A DNA stretch of 64,000 bases from Hsuehochloa calcarea (Eukaryota > Streptophyta > Magnoliopsida > Poales > Poaceae). Below the pieces are notes generated by a model that had not been told where the DNA came from, did not search any database, and worked only from the letters and a program-made list of their open reading frames with translations. The DNA lies in the NCBI GenBank assembly GCA_036346395.1, contig CM070609.1:27602223-27666222 (forward strand), given 5' to 3'. Shown here piece after piece: positions 1-9,212 of the stretch; position 1 is the stretch's first letter; every line of letters starts with the position of its first letter. The translations under genes and the position numbers were made by a program.

Positions 1-2833
1 ACCTTGTCCCACCACACCTTCTCGAGGCTCGTTATCAAAAGTATTCTCCGTGTTGGGAATATCTTTGGGATGGGGACTCGGTCACGAGATCTGTAAGCGC
101 AGACCCTCGACGGAGGCGAGGCCCAAAGAAGTCACCACGAAGTTGAAATTTTCTCCTTCCGGTTCTCGTGATTTCTCTTTGGGTAGGGAAGGAACGCCTC
201 CTCGATTTCCTTCCCAGAGCGGTCGCAGTGGTCACCACCTTGACCAGAGGCTTCCTGACTACCTCTGTTGTTTCTACGACTTCAGATGTCGTGCGGCCAC
301 CTCAACGATGTACCGCTACCTCAAGAGTCGTGAGTTACGACTTGACAGATGTGGAGTCACTCGAAGTCTCGACTTCATCGCCACAGGCCAAGGGTGGTGC
401 TTGACCACCTCCATTGCTACCTCTCCGAAGAGTGAAGGGATAGCAATGGACTTCTCGCCAGAAGCATTCCGAAAATTTGAAGGAGTCGGACTGAAATAAA
501 GAAAAGCAAATCAGGTTGTGAAAAAGAAAAAGGTAAATGTCGTTCTTACACTTCAGTACATTTCACATACCTCTGCACCTGGTCTTAACCAGAATTTTGG
601 AGCAATCCTCCCAGCGGAGGACCTCTTCTTCTCCACGACCACGTGCGGTCGAGGTTCAACAATTGGCTCATTTCGACCACGTGCGGTGCGTAGAGTTTGA
701 AACGAACCGAGCTCGGTTTCGATCTTCTGGATGGGCGAGATCGGTCTCGACCATTCCGAAGCGACCTTGCCCTCGATTGCGGAGTTGTCTTGATCAACAT
801 CGTCCTTCATAAAAGACATAAAATCCTTCCAGCTTCTCCCTTTCCGCTTGCTTAATAAAACTAGGAGTGGCACCAATCTGCGAAAGATTAGTGTCATAAT
901 AGAAGGTACCTTAGCCTTGCGAGGTTTGCGCTTGAGAGGTTCAAGCGCTTCAACCTCCTCGGCCCGGCGAGTGCGGCCTCGGCTTCGAGATACAACTATA
1001 GTCGCCGCAGCCTTGTAGAGGGTTTGGTCGAAGACCGGAGCTCGAGCTTGCTCCCCTTGCCTCGGCAGATTTTACAAGTCGGCGTCTCTTCGAGGGAGGA
1101 GCCGAGCCTTTGTCTTCGACAACCCAACGCCAATAGTCATCGAGCGACTTCTTCGTCGTCTCCGGCGATTTTCCATGCCTACTTTCGTAAAACAAGACAG
1201 AAAAAGAAGAATCACTAATTAATCGTAAGTTTTTCTCGACTAGTGCCAAGTCGTAAGTTTTTCTCGACTCTTTCTTGATTGTAAGATATTCTACGATCAC
1301 CATTAGTCGTAAGTATCTTCTCGACTATAAAGTCCTAAAGAAAGAATCGATTTCGATTACCTTTAGGCGCTCAATCCTTTCATCTGCGGACAAAGCCGCA
1401 ATGACTTGAGGAACCGCCCTCGGGTGGCGGGGACTTCTCACGGATGAGTCGACTGAGTCAACCTCGGCTTGTGAAAGATCCTGTAATAAGCAGATAAAAA
1501 TATTAGACAAGGTTGAGAAAGACCAAGCGGAGAGCTAAGTCGACAATTGCTTACCCTCCTCGTAGTCTCGGTGGGGTCTCCTCTCCCGAGTACCTCCACA
1601 TAGGAGATGCTCGTTTCTTGAGAGGACTAATTGGCGTGTGATGAAATCCTTCACCACATGCCATCCGGTCAACCCTTCTTCCTTCAAGTCCTTAATGGCT
1701 TGAATATAAGGGCTAATCCGTTTGATATCTTCGAGGTTGAATCCATGAAGATTTCTTTTCAGCAGCCTTCCCCACGAAAGAAAGGTCATCTTGAGGTGAC
1801 CTTCGGTAGAACCACCTCTTCCTCCACTCGACCACGAAGACGGGTGAAACTCGAATGTACTCCTTCGACTTGAGTCGTGGAGCTTGATCCACGACTTCCG
1901 CGATTCGGTTTGTCGAGCCATCCCATAATAATATTGGAACACTCGAGATCCGCCGAATCCCAGTGCGCCTCATACGGATACACGAACACGCTCAACATGG
2001 TAATGGAATTGGGACCTAAGTTCACGGTTCCACCCCAAAGTGTTCGAGTACTCTTCAGTAAGAAAGGGGTGGGCGAGCAATCGAAGCCGCACTCACAATC
2101 GCTTGGAAGGCGAGATTTGCCCATTTTCCCCGATGGCGATCTTTGCCGATAGCGGAATCCACTTCACGAGCCTTCTGCAGGATCTTCCGGATCGACCAAG
2201 ATCTTGATCTTAGCCACATCCATCTCCGATTCCTCCCATTCGAAACTCTCTTGGCCATTTCGCCGAAGCAAGTTTTTGATTGGGTTAGCGGCGAGAAGAT
2301 GAAACCTAGTCGAAGACTGAGAAAGCAAGAGCTCGAAGAACAATGGAGTGATTTGGGGAAAGGTAAAACCCAAGTCTACCTCCGGTAAGTTTTATAACAA
2401 GACGATCTCCGCCGCTCAAAACCGTCTCTGCTATAGGTCTATGAGAGATGGTTGTACCGCTTGGAACCGCTTCATCGGACAAGTCTATGAGAGCCGGTTG
2501 CAATTCCCGGATGGTCCGCTCGAGAAAAATAGGTGCGTATTGTCACCTCCAAGCAAAATTACTTTCTTGACCAAGTCTTTCTAGTCGAAGGAAGTATCAA
2601 TCGAAGAGTTTTTCTCCGATTCCCCTACTACGACTACCGAGCGGTCGTCGTAGGGGTTTTTATGACTTTTGATAGTCGTAAGCAACCTTCTTGACCAAGC
2701 AAATTCTGGTCAAAGCGGCACTCAAATATCGAAGAGTTTTTCCTTCGACTATCATTCTACGACATTCTCATGGTCGTAAGTCCATTCTGAAACCTTTATC
2801 AAATAAGTTACTTTCACTTGAAGTCGGGGGCTA
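1..2833 (+). mobile_element. 3' internal region of a Ty3/gypsy (Tat-like) retrotransposon
   Basis: The segment ends in a purine-rich stretch around 2822-2833 (AGTCGGGGGCTAGA) immediately before an LTR that reads on the plus strand, so it is the downstream internal part of an element whose gag-pol would lie left of the window. No plus-strand pol is visible. Instead, the minus strand carries remains of an accessory ORF, an arrangement known for Tat-lineage plant elements with long 3' internal regions. A second, divergent copy of the same arrangement lies at 43.7-47.6 kb. Short GTCGTAAGT / TTCTACGAC words recur at about 1224-1330 and 2580-2800. The lineage is inferred from this architecture, not from pol sequence. 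Confidence 0.6.
553..2503 (-). pseudogene. Degenerate antisense accessory ORF with Transposase_28-like ('putative gypsy type transposon') domain
   Basis: Minus-strand reading frames between about 2500 and 550 hold a broken protein. Recognisable blocks include CECGFDCSPTPFL and VNLGPNSITMLSVFVYPYEAHWD (1786-2124), matching VECGFKLPACSYL and VNLAPNSIVNLIIFIYICEVY of the better copy at 46098-46607. The block HVVKDFITRQL (about 1600-1660) corresponds to a similar stretch near 45.9-46.0 kb in that copy. Frames switch repeatedly, so at least several indels have occurred. The domain is the plant family usually annotated as Transposase_28; its biochemical role is unknown. The ORF runs opposite to the LTR downstream, so it would need its own promoter. 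Downstream frames at 950-1303 and 553-897 may be C-terminal remnants, but I cannot identify them. Confidence 0.55.
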
Positions 2834-2954
2834 GATGGCGAGGATCTAATAATCCTCATTTTATCTTTTATCTATAATTCTTATTATGGGTAAATATGAT
2901 GTCGCATAGTCCCCAGAGGTACCCCTTATCTATAAGGGAGAAGCCCAATAAGTG

Positions 2955-3125
2955 GTTGTAAGTTCTTCTACAATCACCCCCACAGTTGTAAATCTTCCTA
3001 CGACTATATCATGGTCGTAAGTCCTTCTACGACCACTACATAGTCGTAAGTCCTTCTACGACTGCTACCTGGTCGTAAGTTCTTCTACGACTGCTACCTG
3101 GTTGTAAGTTCTTCTACGACCAGGT
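2955..3125 (+). repeat. 29-bp tandem repeat with internal inverted motif inside the LTR
   Basis: About six units start GTCGTAAGT or GTTGTAAGT and contain TTCTACGAC about 10 bases later. The last four begin at 3014, 3043, 3072 and 3101, an exact 29-bp period. GTCGTA and TACGAC are reverse complements, so each unit could form a short stem. Scattered single copies occur upstream in the internal region (1224-1330, 2690-2790). Confidence 0.85.
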
Positions 3126-3367
3126 AAACTACGACCACCTTATAATCAAACCTACAGGCGAGTGGGTCCAATTGATTAAGGAATCCGAACGGTCTGCACG
3201 CACTATTATTCCGCTTATTAATGGTGTGTAATTACCCCATTATTCCTGGAAGATAATTGCCAGACGGCGTGAAGAAGCCGAGGCGCCGGTAATTACTGCC
3301 ATCATGCGCTCGTTACTGGATTAATTAGGCGCATCTCCCGCAGAGCAAAACGGCTACTTCTTCACGA

Positions 3368-3377
3368 CTATATAAGG
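3368..3377 (+). promoter_or_regulatory. LTR TATA box
   Basis: CTATATAAGG lies in the right half of the LTR on the plus strand, followed by a GA-rich leader. It fits the R-region start of an LTR promoter. The start site itself is not visible. Confidence 0.5.
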
Positions 3378-3670
3378 GCATCGATCAGAGGGAGAAAGGG
3401 GAGAGGGAACAAGAGCTACTCAAGTAGGAACACAAGTGCTATTCTCTGTAATAGTCTTAGTCTTTTACTTGATCATCAAGAAGACCATACACACAGGATT
3501 AGGGTTATTATTCTCTCCGGAGAAGGCCTGAACCTGTCTAAACATCCCGTGTCAATCCACTCTGCGTGATCTCATCTCTAGGAGACCCCCCGAATCAAAC
3601 AATCTTTACGTAAGATCGGTTCTAATACACCGACAAGTTGTTAATAGTAGGTTCAACTACGATAGGAAAG

Positions 3671-4460
3671 CTACTTGGTCGAGTCGATGGGATGGGGCCG
3701 GCAGTCTTCTTTGTTGAAGGAGATTACAGTTTTCGACCACTTGGATGGCTCGACGGTGATCAGAGACTCGGCAAAGTTCACCTCTCGCTCTACGACCTTC
3801 ATATGATGCCTTGACTCGTACAATGAGGATCCACCAAAAATCATATCGACTGTGTGCTGCGGCTCCTGGTACTCTATCTCTTCGTTGCCATCTTTGTCCC
3901 TCTTAGAGTTTGGTTCTCCGAGTTCTGTTATGGAGGGGAAGGGACCTTTACTTGAGTAGTAATCTTTCAGTTTCTTTTGCCAGGCCCAGCAGGTGCGCAA
4001 ATCATTCCCTGCTGCCTGGTGAAGTGGACACCACTTCTTGTTTTTCTTGTAATCGCTAGTCAGAACCTTAGCCTTGTTCCGACCTATGAAGTCTCTCTTA
4101 CCCTTGGTAAGCTTTTTAGGAATCGCAAGGACTTTCTTGTTATCGGACTTGCGATTCTTCTTGTTCTTCAAGAAACTTCTTGCTTTTCTTCTCTTGTTTC
4201 TCTAGGCCTGACTGCAGATTTTTATCATTTCGATCAATAACATCGCACCATTCAACCGCTTCACTAGCAGCCGCATACTTGTCTGCCATGTCAAAATGTT
4301 CGACGGTTGTTCGTGGAGGATTTATTGCAATATCCTCTGTGAACCAGTGATTCTACAGTCCTACTTTAAAAGTATGAATAACAGAAGATTCTGCGATCTC
4401 TAGGATAAAATACATGTGTTGATCGATAGAGTCGCTAGTGTTCCGACCAGTAACATCCGA
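3671..4460 (-). pseudogene. Ty3/gypsy gag fragment
   Basis: The minus strand encodes the C-terminal part of a gypsy gag. The block NPPRTTVEHFDMADKYAAA (about 4250-4330) is the typical end of the capsid region. A run of basic residues follows, then the zinc-knuckle-like WCPLHQAAGNDLRTCWAW (about 3977-4033), then IFGGSSLYESRHHMKVVERE and KWSKTVISF near the protease junction. Frames change near 4171, so the gene is broken. It reads opposite to the neighbouring LTR at 2834-3635 and belongs to a different insertion. No protease, RT or integrase follows; the reading stops near 3671, close to that LTR end, which suggests truncation by or near that insertion. Confidence 0.75.
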
Positions 4461-4841
4461 CCAAAGAGACATTTAGAATGACATCATATAAGTTAAAGAG
4501 GTTCACCAACAAGTCACATACTTGTTAATCTTTATAACTAATGATTCATTCAAGAAACTGGATAATATTTATTATATAACTCATAAATATAGACGTGATA
4601 CAATCATCTCTATGATTGCTTCTAGAGTATATCCCTAACAAAAACCGTAGATGGGAATTTCTGAAATATATGTACTTATTATGCGCCACATAAATATGTG
4701 ACTTTTCTGTATCTTCTTAAACCCAAACTTGCCTATGATGGGGTCTAACCCTGAATATATAGGATCGGTGAACAATACGTGCGCATGAATAGTAATTTGA
4801 GTCAGTGATCAGTGCCGCGTGAACAGTATCTGAAATCAACT
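4461..4841. other. No gene recognised
   Basis: This is AT-rich sequence between the gag fragment and a CACTA element, with no convincing coding frame. Part of it may still belong to the gypsy fragment (5' gag or leader), but no motif supports that. Confidence 0.4.
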
Positions 4842-5146
4842 CACGACTATAAAAAGACTAATACTGGACACCTTATCACAAACGGTTGACCAAAACTGTC
4901 AGTATTAAATACAATCACAGAAAGTTTTGGTTTAGCGACCGTCTGTGTTGTTGGTTGCGGTAAGAATCGTCAATGATGAGGTAATATCACAGACGGTTTA
5001 TGTTGAAAACCATCTGTGAAGTATCACTGATGGTTCTGAACTAGAACCGTGTGTGATATTACTAAATATCACAGATAGTTTGTTCTTAAAACCGTATGTG
5101 ATAATAAAAACAGATACCACGTCAATCGATTGCTCGTTTAAACACA

Positions 5147-5230
5147 CCAATGTATCTCTTTGTCTCCCACGCCGGTCGCTACGGATCCCAATGTATCTCT
5201 TCGTCTCCTATGCCGGTCGCTATGGCTCCC
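5147..5230 (+). repeat. Two-copy tandem repeat, 41-bp period
   Basis: The sequence CCAATGTATCTCTT...GCCGGTCGCTA occurs at 5147 and again at 5188 with a few transitions. A third partial start (CCAATGTAAATGG) follows. It lies just upstream of a TATA box inside the CACTA element. Confidence 0.85.
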
Positions 5231-5252
5231 AATGTAAATGGATACCACTTTT

Positions 5253-5260
5253 TATAAATA
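5253..5260 (+). promoter_or_regulatory. Candidate TATA box inside the nonautonomous CACTA
   Basis: TATAAATA lies 64 bases before an ATG at 5324, with a CT-rich stretch between them resembling a plant 5' UTR. The layout suggests the element carries a promoter and the start of a gene, either its own or captured. Confidence 0.45.
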
Positions 5261-5323
5261 GACATCTGCTTTCGAATGAGATTTCTCACAAACCTCCTCT
5301 TTCTTCAAACTTCTCTGGTCAAA

Positions 5324-5572
5324 ATGGCTTCCCCCTCTTCTTCCTCTCCAGCGTCAACATCTCCTCTTATGTCGGCCGTATTGGCCTACATTGTGCTTGT
5401 CTACTCGCACCTCTCTGGTCACAACTTGGCCCAAGCTGCGGACAAGCCTTCCGTTCGCAATGTCGTCCATTCTAGGCCCTCTGATCTACCGGAGACCATA
5501 GTGGCCATCATCAGTCGACTAGAGCTCCTCCTCCGATGGACCAATGGAGGGTCTCTGGCATATGGCGAGTAA
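5324..5572 (+). pseudogene. Small ORF carried by the CACTA element, unrecognised
   Basis: From the ATG at 5324 an 82-residue frame starts MASPSSSSPASTSPLMSAVL, with a hydrophobic stretch (LMSAVLAYIVLVY) that could be a membrane or signal segment. It ends at a TAA. In the same region up to about 5870, further frames read as charged, possibly coiled-coil sequence (such as IEDATQRVEDNIQMAGERV and AITEAEEKAYKDLKAKIG) interrupted by several TAG and TGA codons. This suggests a longer ancestral protein now broken. I do not recognise the family. It could be a decayed element gene or a captured host gene. Confidence 0.35.
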
Positions 5573-6112
5573 ACCTCATCGTGGATATATCGTCCTCTAG
5601 AACTACTTGTCCACATTGAGGATGCAACCCAGAGAGTCGAGGACAACATCCAGATGGCAGGAGAGCGGGTCAACCTCGCCGAGACAGAGGAGACCAGGGT
5701 TGATGGCCTCTAGGCTATCATGGAGTTGGTTAGATAGTCTGAACAGATACAAGCGTGAATCGAGCTTGAAAGAAAGTAGGTGAAAGCATTTGATCAGACA
5801 GTCGCTGATCTCGCCATCACTGAAGCCGAGGAGAAGGCTTACAAAGATTTGAAGGCTAAGATAGGATCGTTGATTCTTTTTATCATCTATGATGTAAACA
5901 AAGGCCAAAAACTTTATCGTTTGTGATTGTAAAGTCCCTTTGTCTTCAATTTTACTGTTTATTACCCTATGTGATAGTCTACATCACAGACGGTTTCGAA
6001 CCGTCTGTGATGACCTCATGTCATTACTAATCCATAAACTCAGACGGCTCACGAAACTTTCTGTGATGACGTTTTTGAACCTTATGTGATGACCTTTTCT
6101 GCAATAGTGACT

Positions 6113-7029
6113 CCTATTGCAAACTCCTACTTTAATTCAAAATTTAAAATACTCTAATTGCTGAAAATAAATTAAACTATCCTATTACAAGCAATTTCGG
6201 AATTAATTTCTCTTTTAAAGAAAGATCCGAATTGGAATTGCTCTAATCCAAATCCATTTCGGATTCTTATGTTGAAAATGTATTGATTTCAGATTTGAGC
6301 TTGTATTTGGGTCTTTTGTCTTGTCTTGGCCGAATTCCCTTTGAAACTTTCCTCCATGAAAAGCCCTCGATCCCTGTGTCTTCCCATATGCGCATGCTTT
6401 TTCATATCTATGCGTCTCGCCTAGGGCTTTCTCCTCCTCGACTAGCTTCTTTTGGACTAGGGCTTCCTTCATGCACCGCATGCATGCTTTTCACCATGAT
6501 TAGTGTTTGGCTCATGTACCACAAGCTTCCCATGCATGCTCAAGTTCCCCCTTCGGCCTACCTCTCTCTCCTCCAACTTGACCGAACTTATTTCTTGTTT
6601 CTTTCTCCTTTGATACAAAATAGTTTCAATTTGAGGTTTAGCATAAACTTAAGAATATTTACCACTATACACATAAAGCCTCGTCAAAGCATGCATTATG
6701 CCAGCAATCCATTAGAAGATGGTGCCACCAAGTGCGATTCATTCCTAGGGCAAATCGTCTCGGTCTCGGTCTCGGCCGGCCACTATTTCTTGTGATCGTG
6801 CATGCACTCGAGTAAAATAAGTGGAGATGCCATCTTCAGGTTAAGTTAGGGTCTTGTTCATGTACTCTATATGCCTGGCTTGCAGTCGACTGAACTAAAG
6901 GCACTAGACAAAGTATATGTCGGTTCGACTGCAATTGACGTCCCATTAATTTCGTCTGCACGACTACTTCGGCTCGCCACAGAATTATGCCTTCCTTTGC
7001 ATAATGGAATGCTGGTTGGTGTGATGTTG
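6113..7029. other. Anonymous intergenic stretch
   Basis: Long overlapping frames exist on both strands (6215-6481 minus, 6283-6795 plus), but neither shows a recognisable domain, and the two are antisense to each other. GCATGC and CATGCAT words are frequent. I see no gene here. Confidence 0.4.
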
Positions 7030-7037
7030 ATGTAACG

Positions 7038-7191
7038 CAGGGGCGGAGCAAGCCTGGCCCAACGCCTTGGGCCGGCCCAAGCATTTTAGCCTAAAATACT
7101 TGATTTTCATACCGACCTAAGCATTTTTACTTACTATTTTCTTGCTAGGCCTCGGGCCATTGCCCGGGTCTGAGTCCCAGCTCCGCCCCTG
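7038..7191. mobile_element. hAT-type MITE with perfect 8-bp target duplication
   Basis: The element begins CAGGGGCGGAGC and ends GCTCCGCCCCTG, a 12-bp perfect terminal inverted repeat. It is flanked on both sides by ATGTAACG (7030-7037 and 7192-7199). An 8-bp duplication and CAGGG-type ends are diagnostic of hAT elements. At 154 bp it has no coding capacity. A relative with the same ends lies at 28241-28388. Confidence 0.92.
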
Positions 7192-7199
7192 ATGTAACG

Positions 7200-8160
7200 T
7201 GACTGCAAATATGCTACATGTATGTTGGAGGATTAATCACAAGGCACGTTCGGTACACGACTGCATGCAACAATATTAACAAGAGATTAAGAATGAGACC
7301 GGCCATCAGCTATGGTCTTGACTTATTACAAGGAAAGTTCGCTGCCCACTCGCGCAAGATGCAGTATCGCTGGGATAGTGGTTCAGGACTTGAGGCATGA
7401 TATGCTAGCTGAATTAACAAAAGAAATGAGGAAAAGCCAAAAAAAATCACGCACTGAAGTGACCTAGGACTGATCGAATTTCCCCCCCGGCTTTTCTGAA
7501 AGGCGTGCAGTGTCGATCAGAACCAAAATATTTCATTTGTCCTATCAATCGGCAGGTTCCCATCGATTAACCAAGTAACGACCTGATGCCTAGTTGATAA
7601 GGTACCCTGACTGATCGCACTGCTGCGCTAGCCATTCCAGCTTTGAATAGCACAAAGTGCGGAAGTTTTGCTCTTGTTGCTTTATTCTTTGTGCGAAAGA
7701 AAAGGATCGTACTTATCAGCTTTTCTAGCGATTATTTATGTCAGGACCGGTTAAATTATAAACGGGGATTTTTTTTTATATGTACACAAACGGCTACACG
7801 GCGGCTGAGGCAGGCGGCCGTGGGATTAGGAGGAGCTGTTTGCTTCGTAGCTCTTGTGAATCGAGTTAAAATTTGGTATAGCTAAAACTTAAATAAAACT
7901 TAAATTTGATATAAAAAATATATTGCAGTCAAGCCAAATTTTAGTGTTACCAAAATTTGAGTGAGTGATTTCTTTGCCCTAGGATTGACCATGTGGAGCA
8001 ATGGAGTTTGTTGGCGTTACTAAATTTTTGTTGGCACTACCAAATATTGATAGCAAATCAAAACATAGCTAATTTTTAGGACGTTGCTACGACACGCTAT
8101 ACCATTAAGTGTCATCTCGACGGTATAGGATTCAACCGTAGGATGCGGATGTTCTGACAG
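7200..8160. other. Intergenic, no gene recognised
   Basis: The sequence has homopolymer runs and AT-rich direct repeats around 7875-8060 (words such as TTGGCACTACCAAAT and AGTGTTACCAAAATTT), perhaps a decayed MITE. No domain is recognised in the frames at 7218-7400 or 7643-7885. Confidence 0.4.
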
Positions 8161-8169
8161 CGTGACCAC

Positions 8170-8540
8170 ACAGCTTTTCTTCCCTGTCATCCTCCTTTGC
8201 ACGCCCCGTGGGAGCGCGCTCGCCAGCTCCCCACCGGCTTCCCCCCGTATTCCACCTCCGCACCCGCAGGACCGCTTGCAAGCCAACTCCCCGCCATCTT
8301 CCCCCCGTCATCCTCCTCCATGTGCGGGAGCGAGCGCGCAATCCCGCCGCCGGCTCCCCCCTGCCAACTTCCTCCGCACGCATGGGACCGCTTGCAAGCC
8401 AGCTCCCCGCCGGCTTTTACCCCTGTCATCCTCCGCGTGCGGGAGCGTGCGTGCCAACTTGCCCGTTGGCTTCCCCCCGTCCTCCTCCTCGGTGCGCGCA
8501 GGAGTACACGCGCCAGCTCGCCGTTGTCTTCTTTTGTCTG
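8170..8540 (+). repeat. Degenerate GC-rich minisatellite
   Basis: About five to six imperfect units of roughly 60-70 bp combine the words GACCGCTTGCAAGCCA, AGCTCCCCGCCGGCTT, CCCCCCGTCATCCTCC and a GCGGGAGCG variant. The repetition opens long frames on both strands, which I treat as non-genic. It lies just upstream of the FAR1-like pseudogene and could be its former leader. Confidence 0.65.
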
Positions 8541-8763
8541 CTTCTCTGGCATGTCCCAGGCAAGTTCTAAAGCCCCCTCCCCCCTCCCGTGTTTGCTGCT
8601 TGTTTGTTGCATATAACATGTTCCACGAGAGTCCCCCCCTTGTCTGCTGCTTGTTTTTTTTTTTTTTGCATATAACATGTTCGACGAAATGCCTGCCTTA
8701 GATGCTTTAATGTGATGTTTCATTCCCCTTGTCCATCTTTTGTCTGTGCATAAACAAGCTAAT

Positions 8764-9212
8764 ATGACCTCGGCCGAGACTACACCTACACAAGACGATG
8801 GACTGAAGGTCGCCTTTGCTAAAGTTTTTTTTGCCACAAGTAATGTGCAGAGGATGGAAGTGCATGGTGACGAAGAAATGCTTGCGCAAGATGAAGATGC
8901 AGATTGTGTCATATCATAACCTGCAAAGCCATGTGTTTGCCTTGAGTTTTTCACCAAGGAAGAAGCATAGAAATATTACAATGATTATACACGTAGTGGT
9001 GGCTTCGGTACAAAAGTTTCAAGTTGTACTGAGAGCAATATTACAGGAGAATACAACAGATATGAGTTCACATGTTTCTCTGAGCGTGGTGTAAAAAAGG
9101 ATGAACTAGGAGCAAGTGCTAGCAGCGGCTCGCAGAAGAGTACCAAGCTGCACAAGTCTGACTGCAAGGCAAGGATGGTGGTTGTTAAGAGGAATGAGAA
9201 ATAGGTGGTTAC
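8764..9212 (+). pseudogene. FAR1/FHY3-like (MULE-derived) gene, 5' half
   Basis: From an ATG at 8764 one continuous frame encodes a FAR1 DNA-binding domain: KYYNDYTRSGGFGTK, then GEYNRYEFTC, KKDELGASASSGSQKSTK, and HKSDCKARMVVVKRNEK just before the break. FAR1-related proteins derive from Mutator-like transposases and act as transcription factors in light signalling or remain as transposon genes. This copy is dead: the frame contains three stops (TAA near 8917, TAG before KYYNDY, TAG after KRNEK where the family has Trp). The last fits a TGG-to-TAG transition. Translation is cut by a solo LTR at 9213 and resumes at 11017. Confidence 0.85.

Larger units (their letters stand above)
2834..3635 (+). 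mobile_element. LTR (3') of the gypsy element at the window start
   Basis: The boundary is placed after the purine tract: it starts TGGCGAGGATC and ends CACCGACA, which gives TG...CA ends. It aligns at its start with TGACGAGGATT at 46899, the LTR of the second copy. A TATA box (CTATATAAGG, 3368-3377) sits about 270 bp before the 3' end, followed by a purine-rich leader, as expected for an LTR promoter on the plus strand. The mate LTR and its target duplication lie outside the window; the five bases after the end are AGTTG. The exact ends are inferred. Confidence 0.6.
4842..6109. mobile_element. Nonautonomous CACTA (EnSpm) element with ACT target duplication
   Basis: The right end reads TTCTGCAATAGTG, the reverse complement of CACTATTGCAGAA, close to the CACTACTGCAGAA end of the large CACTA at 55652. 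The left end is CACGACTATAAAAAG, one base off the CACTA core. Both sides are flanked by ACT (4839-4841 and 6110-6112), the expected 3-bp duplication. Subterminal repeats of the form ATCACAGACGGTT / AACCGTCTGTGAT occur in both orientations at 4870-5102 and 5980-6095, the same motif family as in the large element. There is no transposase inside, so it would depend on an autonomous relative. Some motifs have decayed (for example ATCACTGATGGTT). Confidence 0.75.

Noticed and set aside
8162..8957. Overlapping GC-rich frames of 100-256 codons on both strands
   Set aside because: They arise from the degenerate minisatellite, with repeated Pro/Ala/Ser/Arg composition and no domain.
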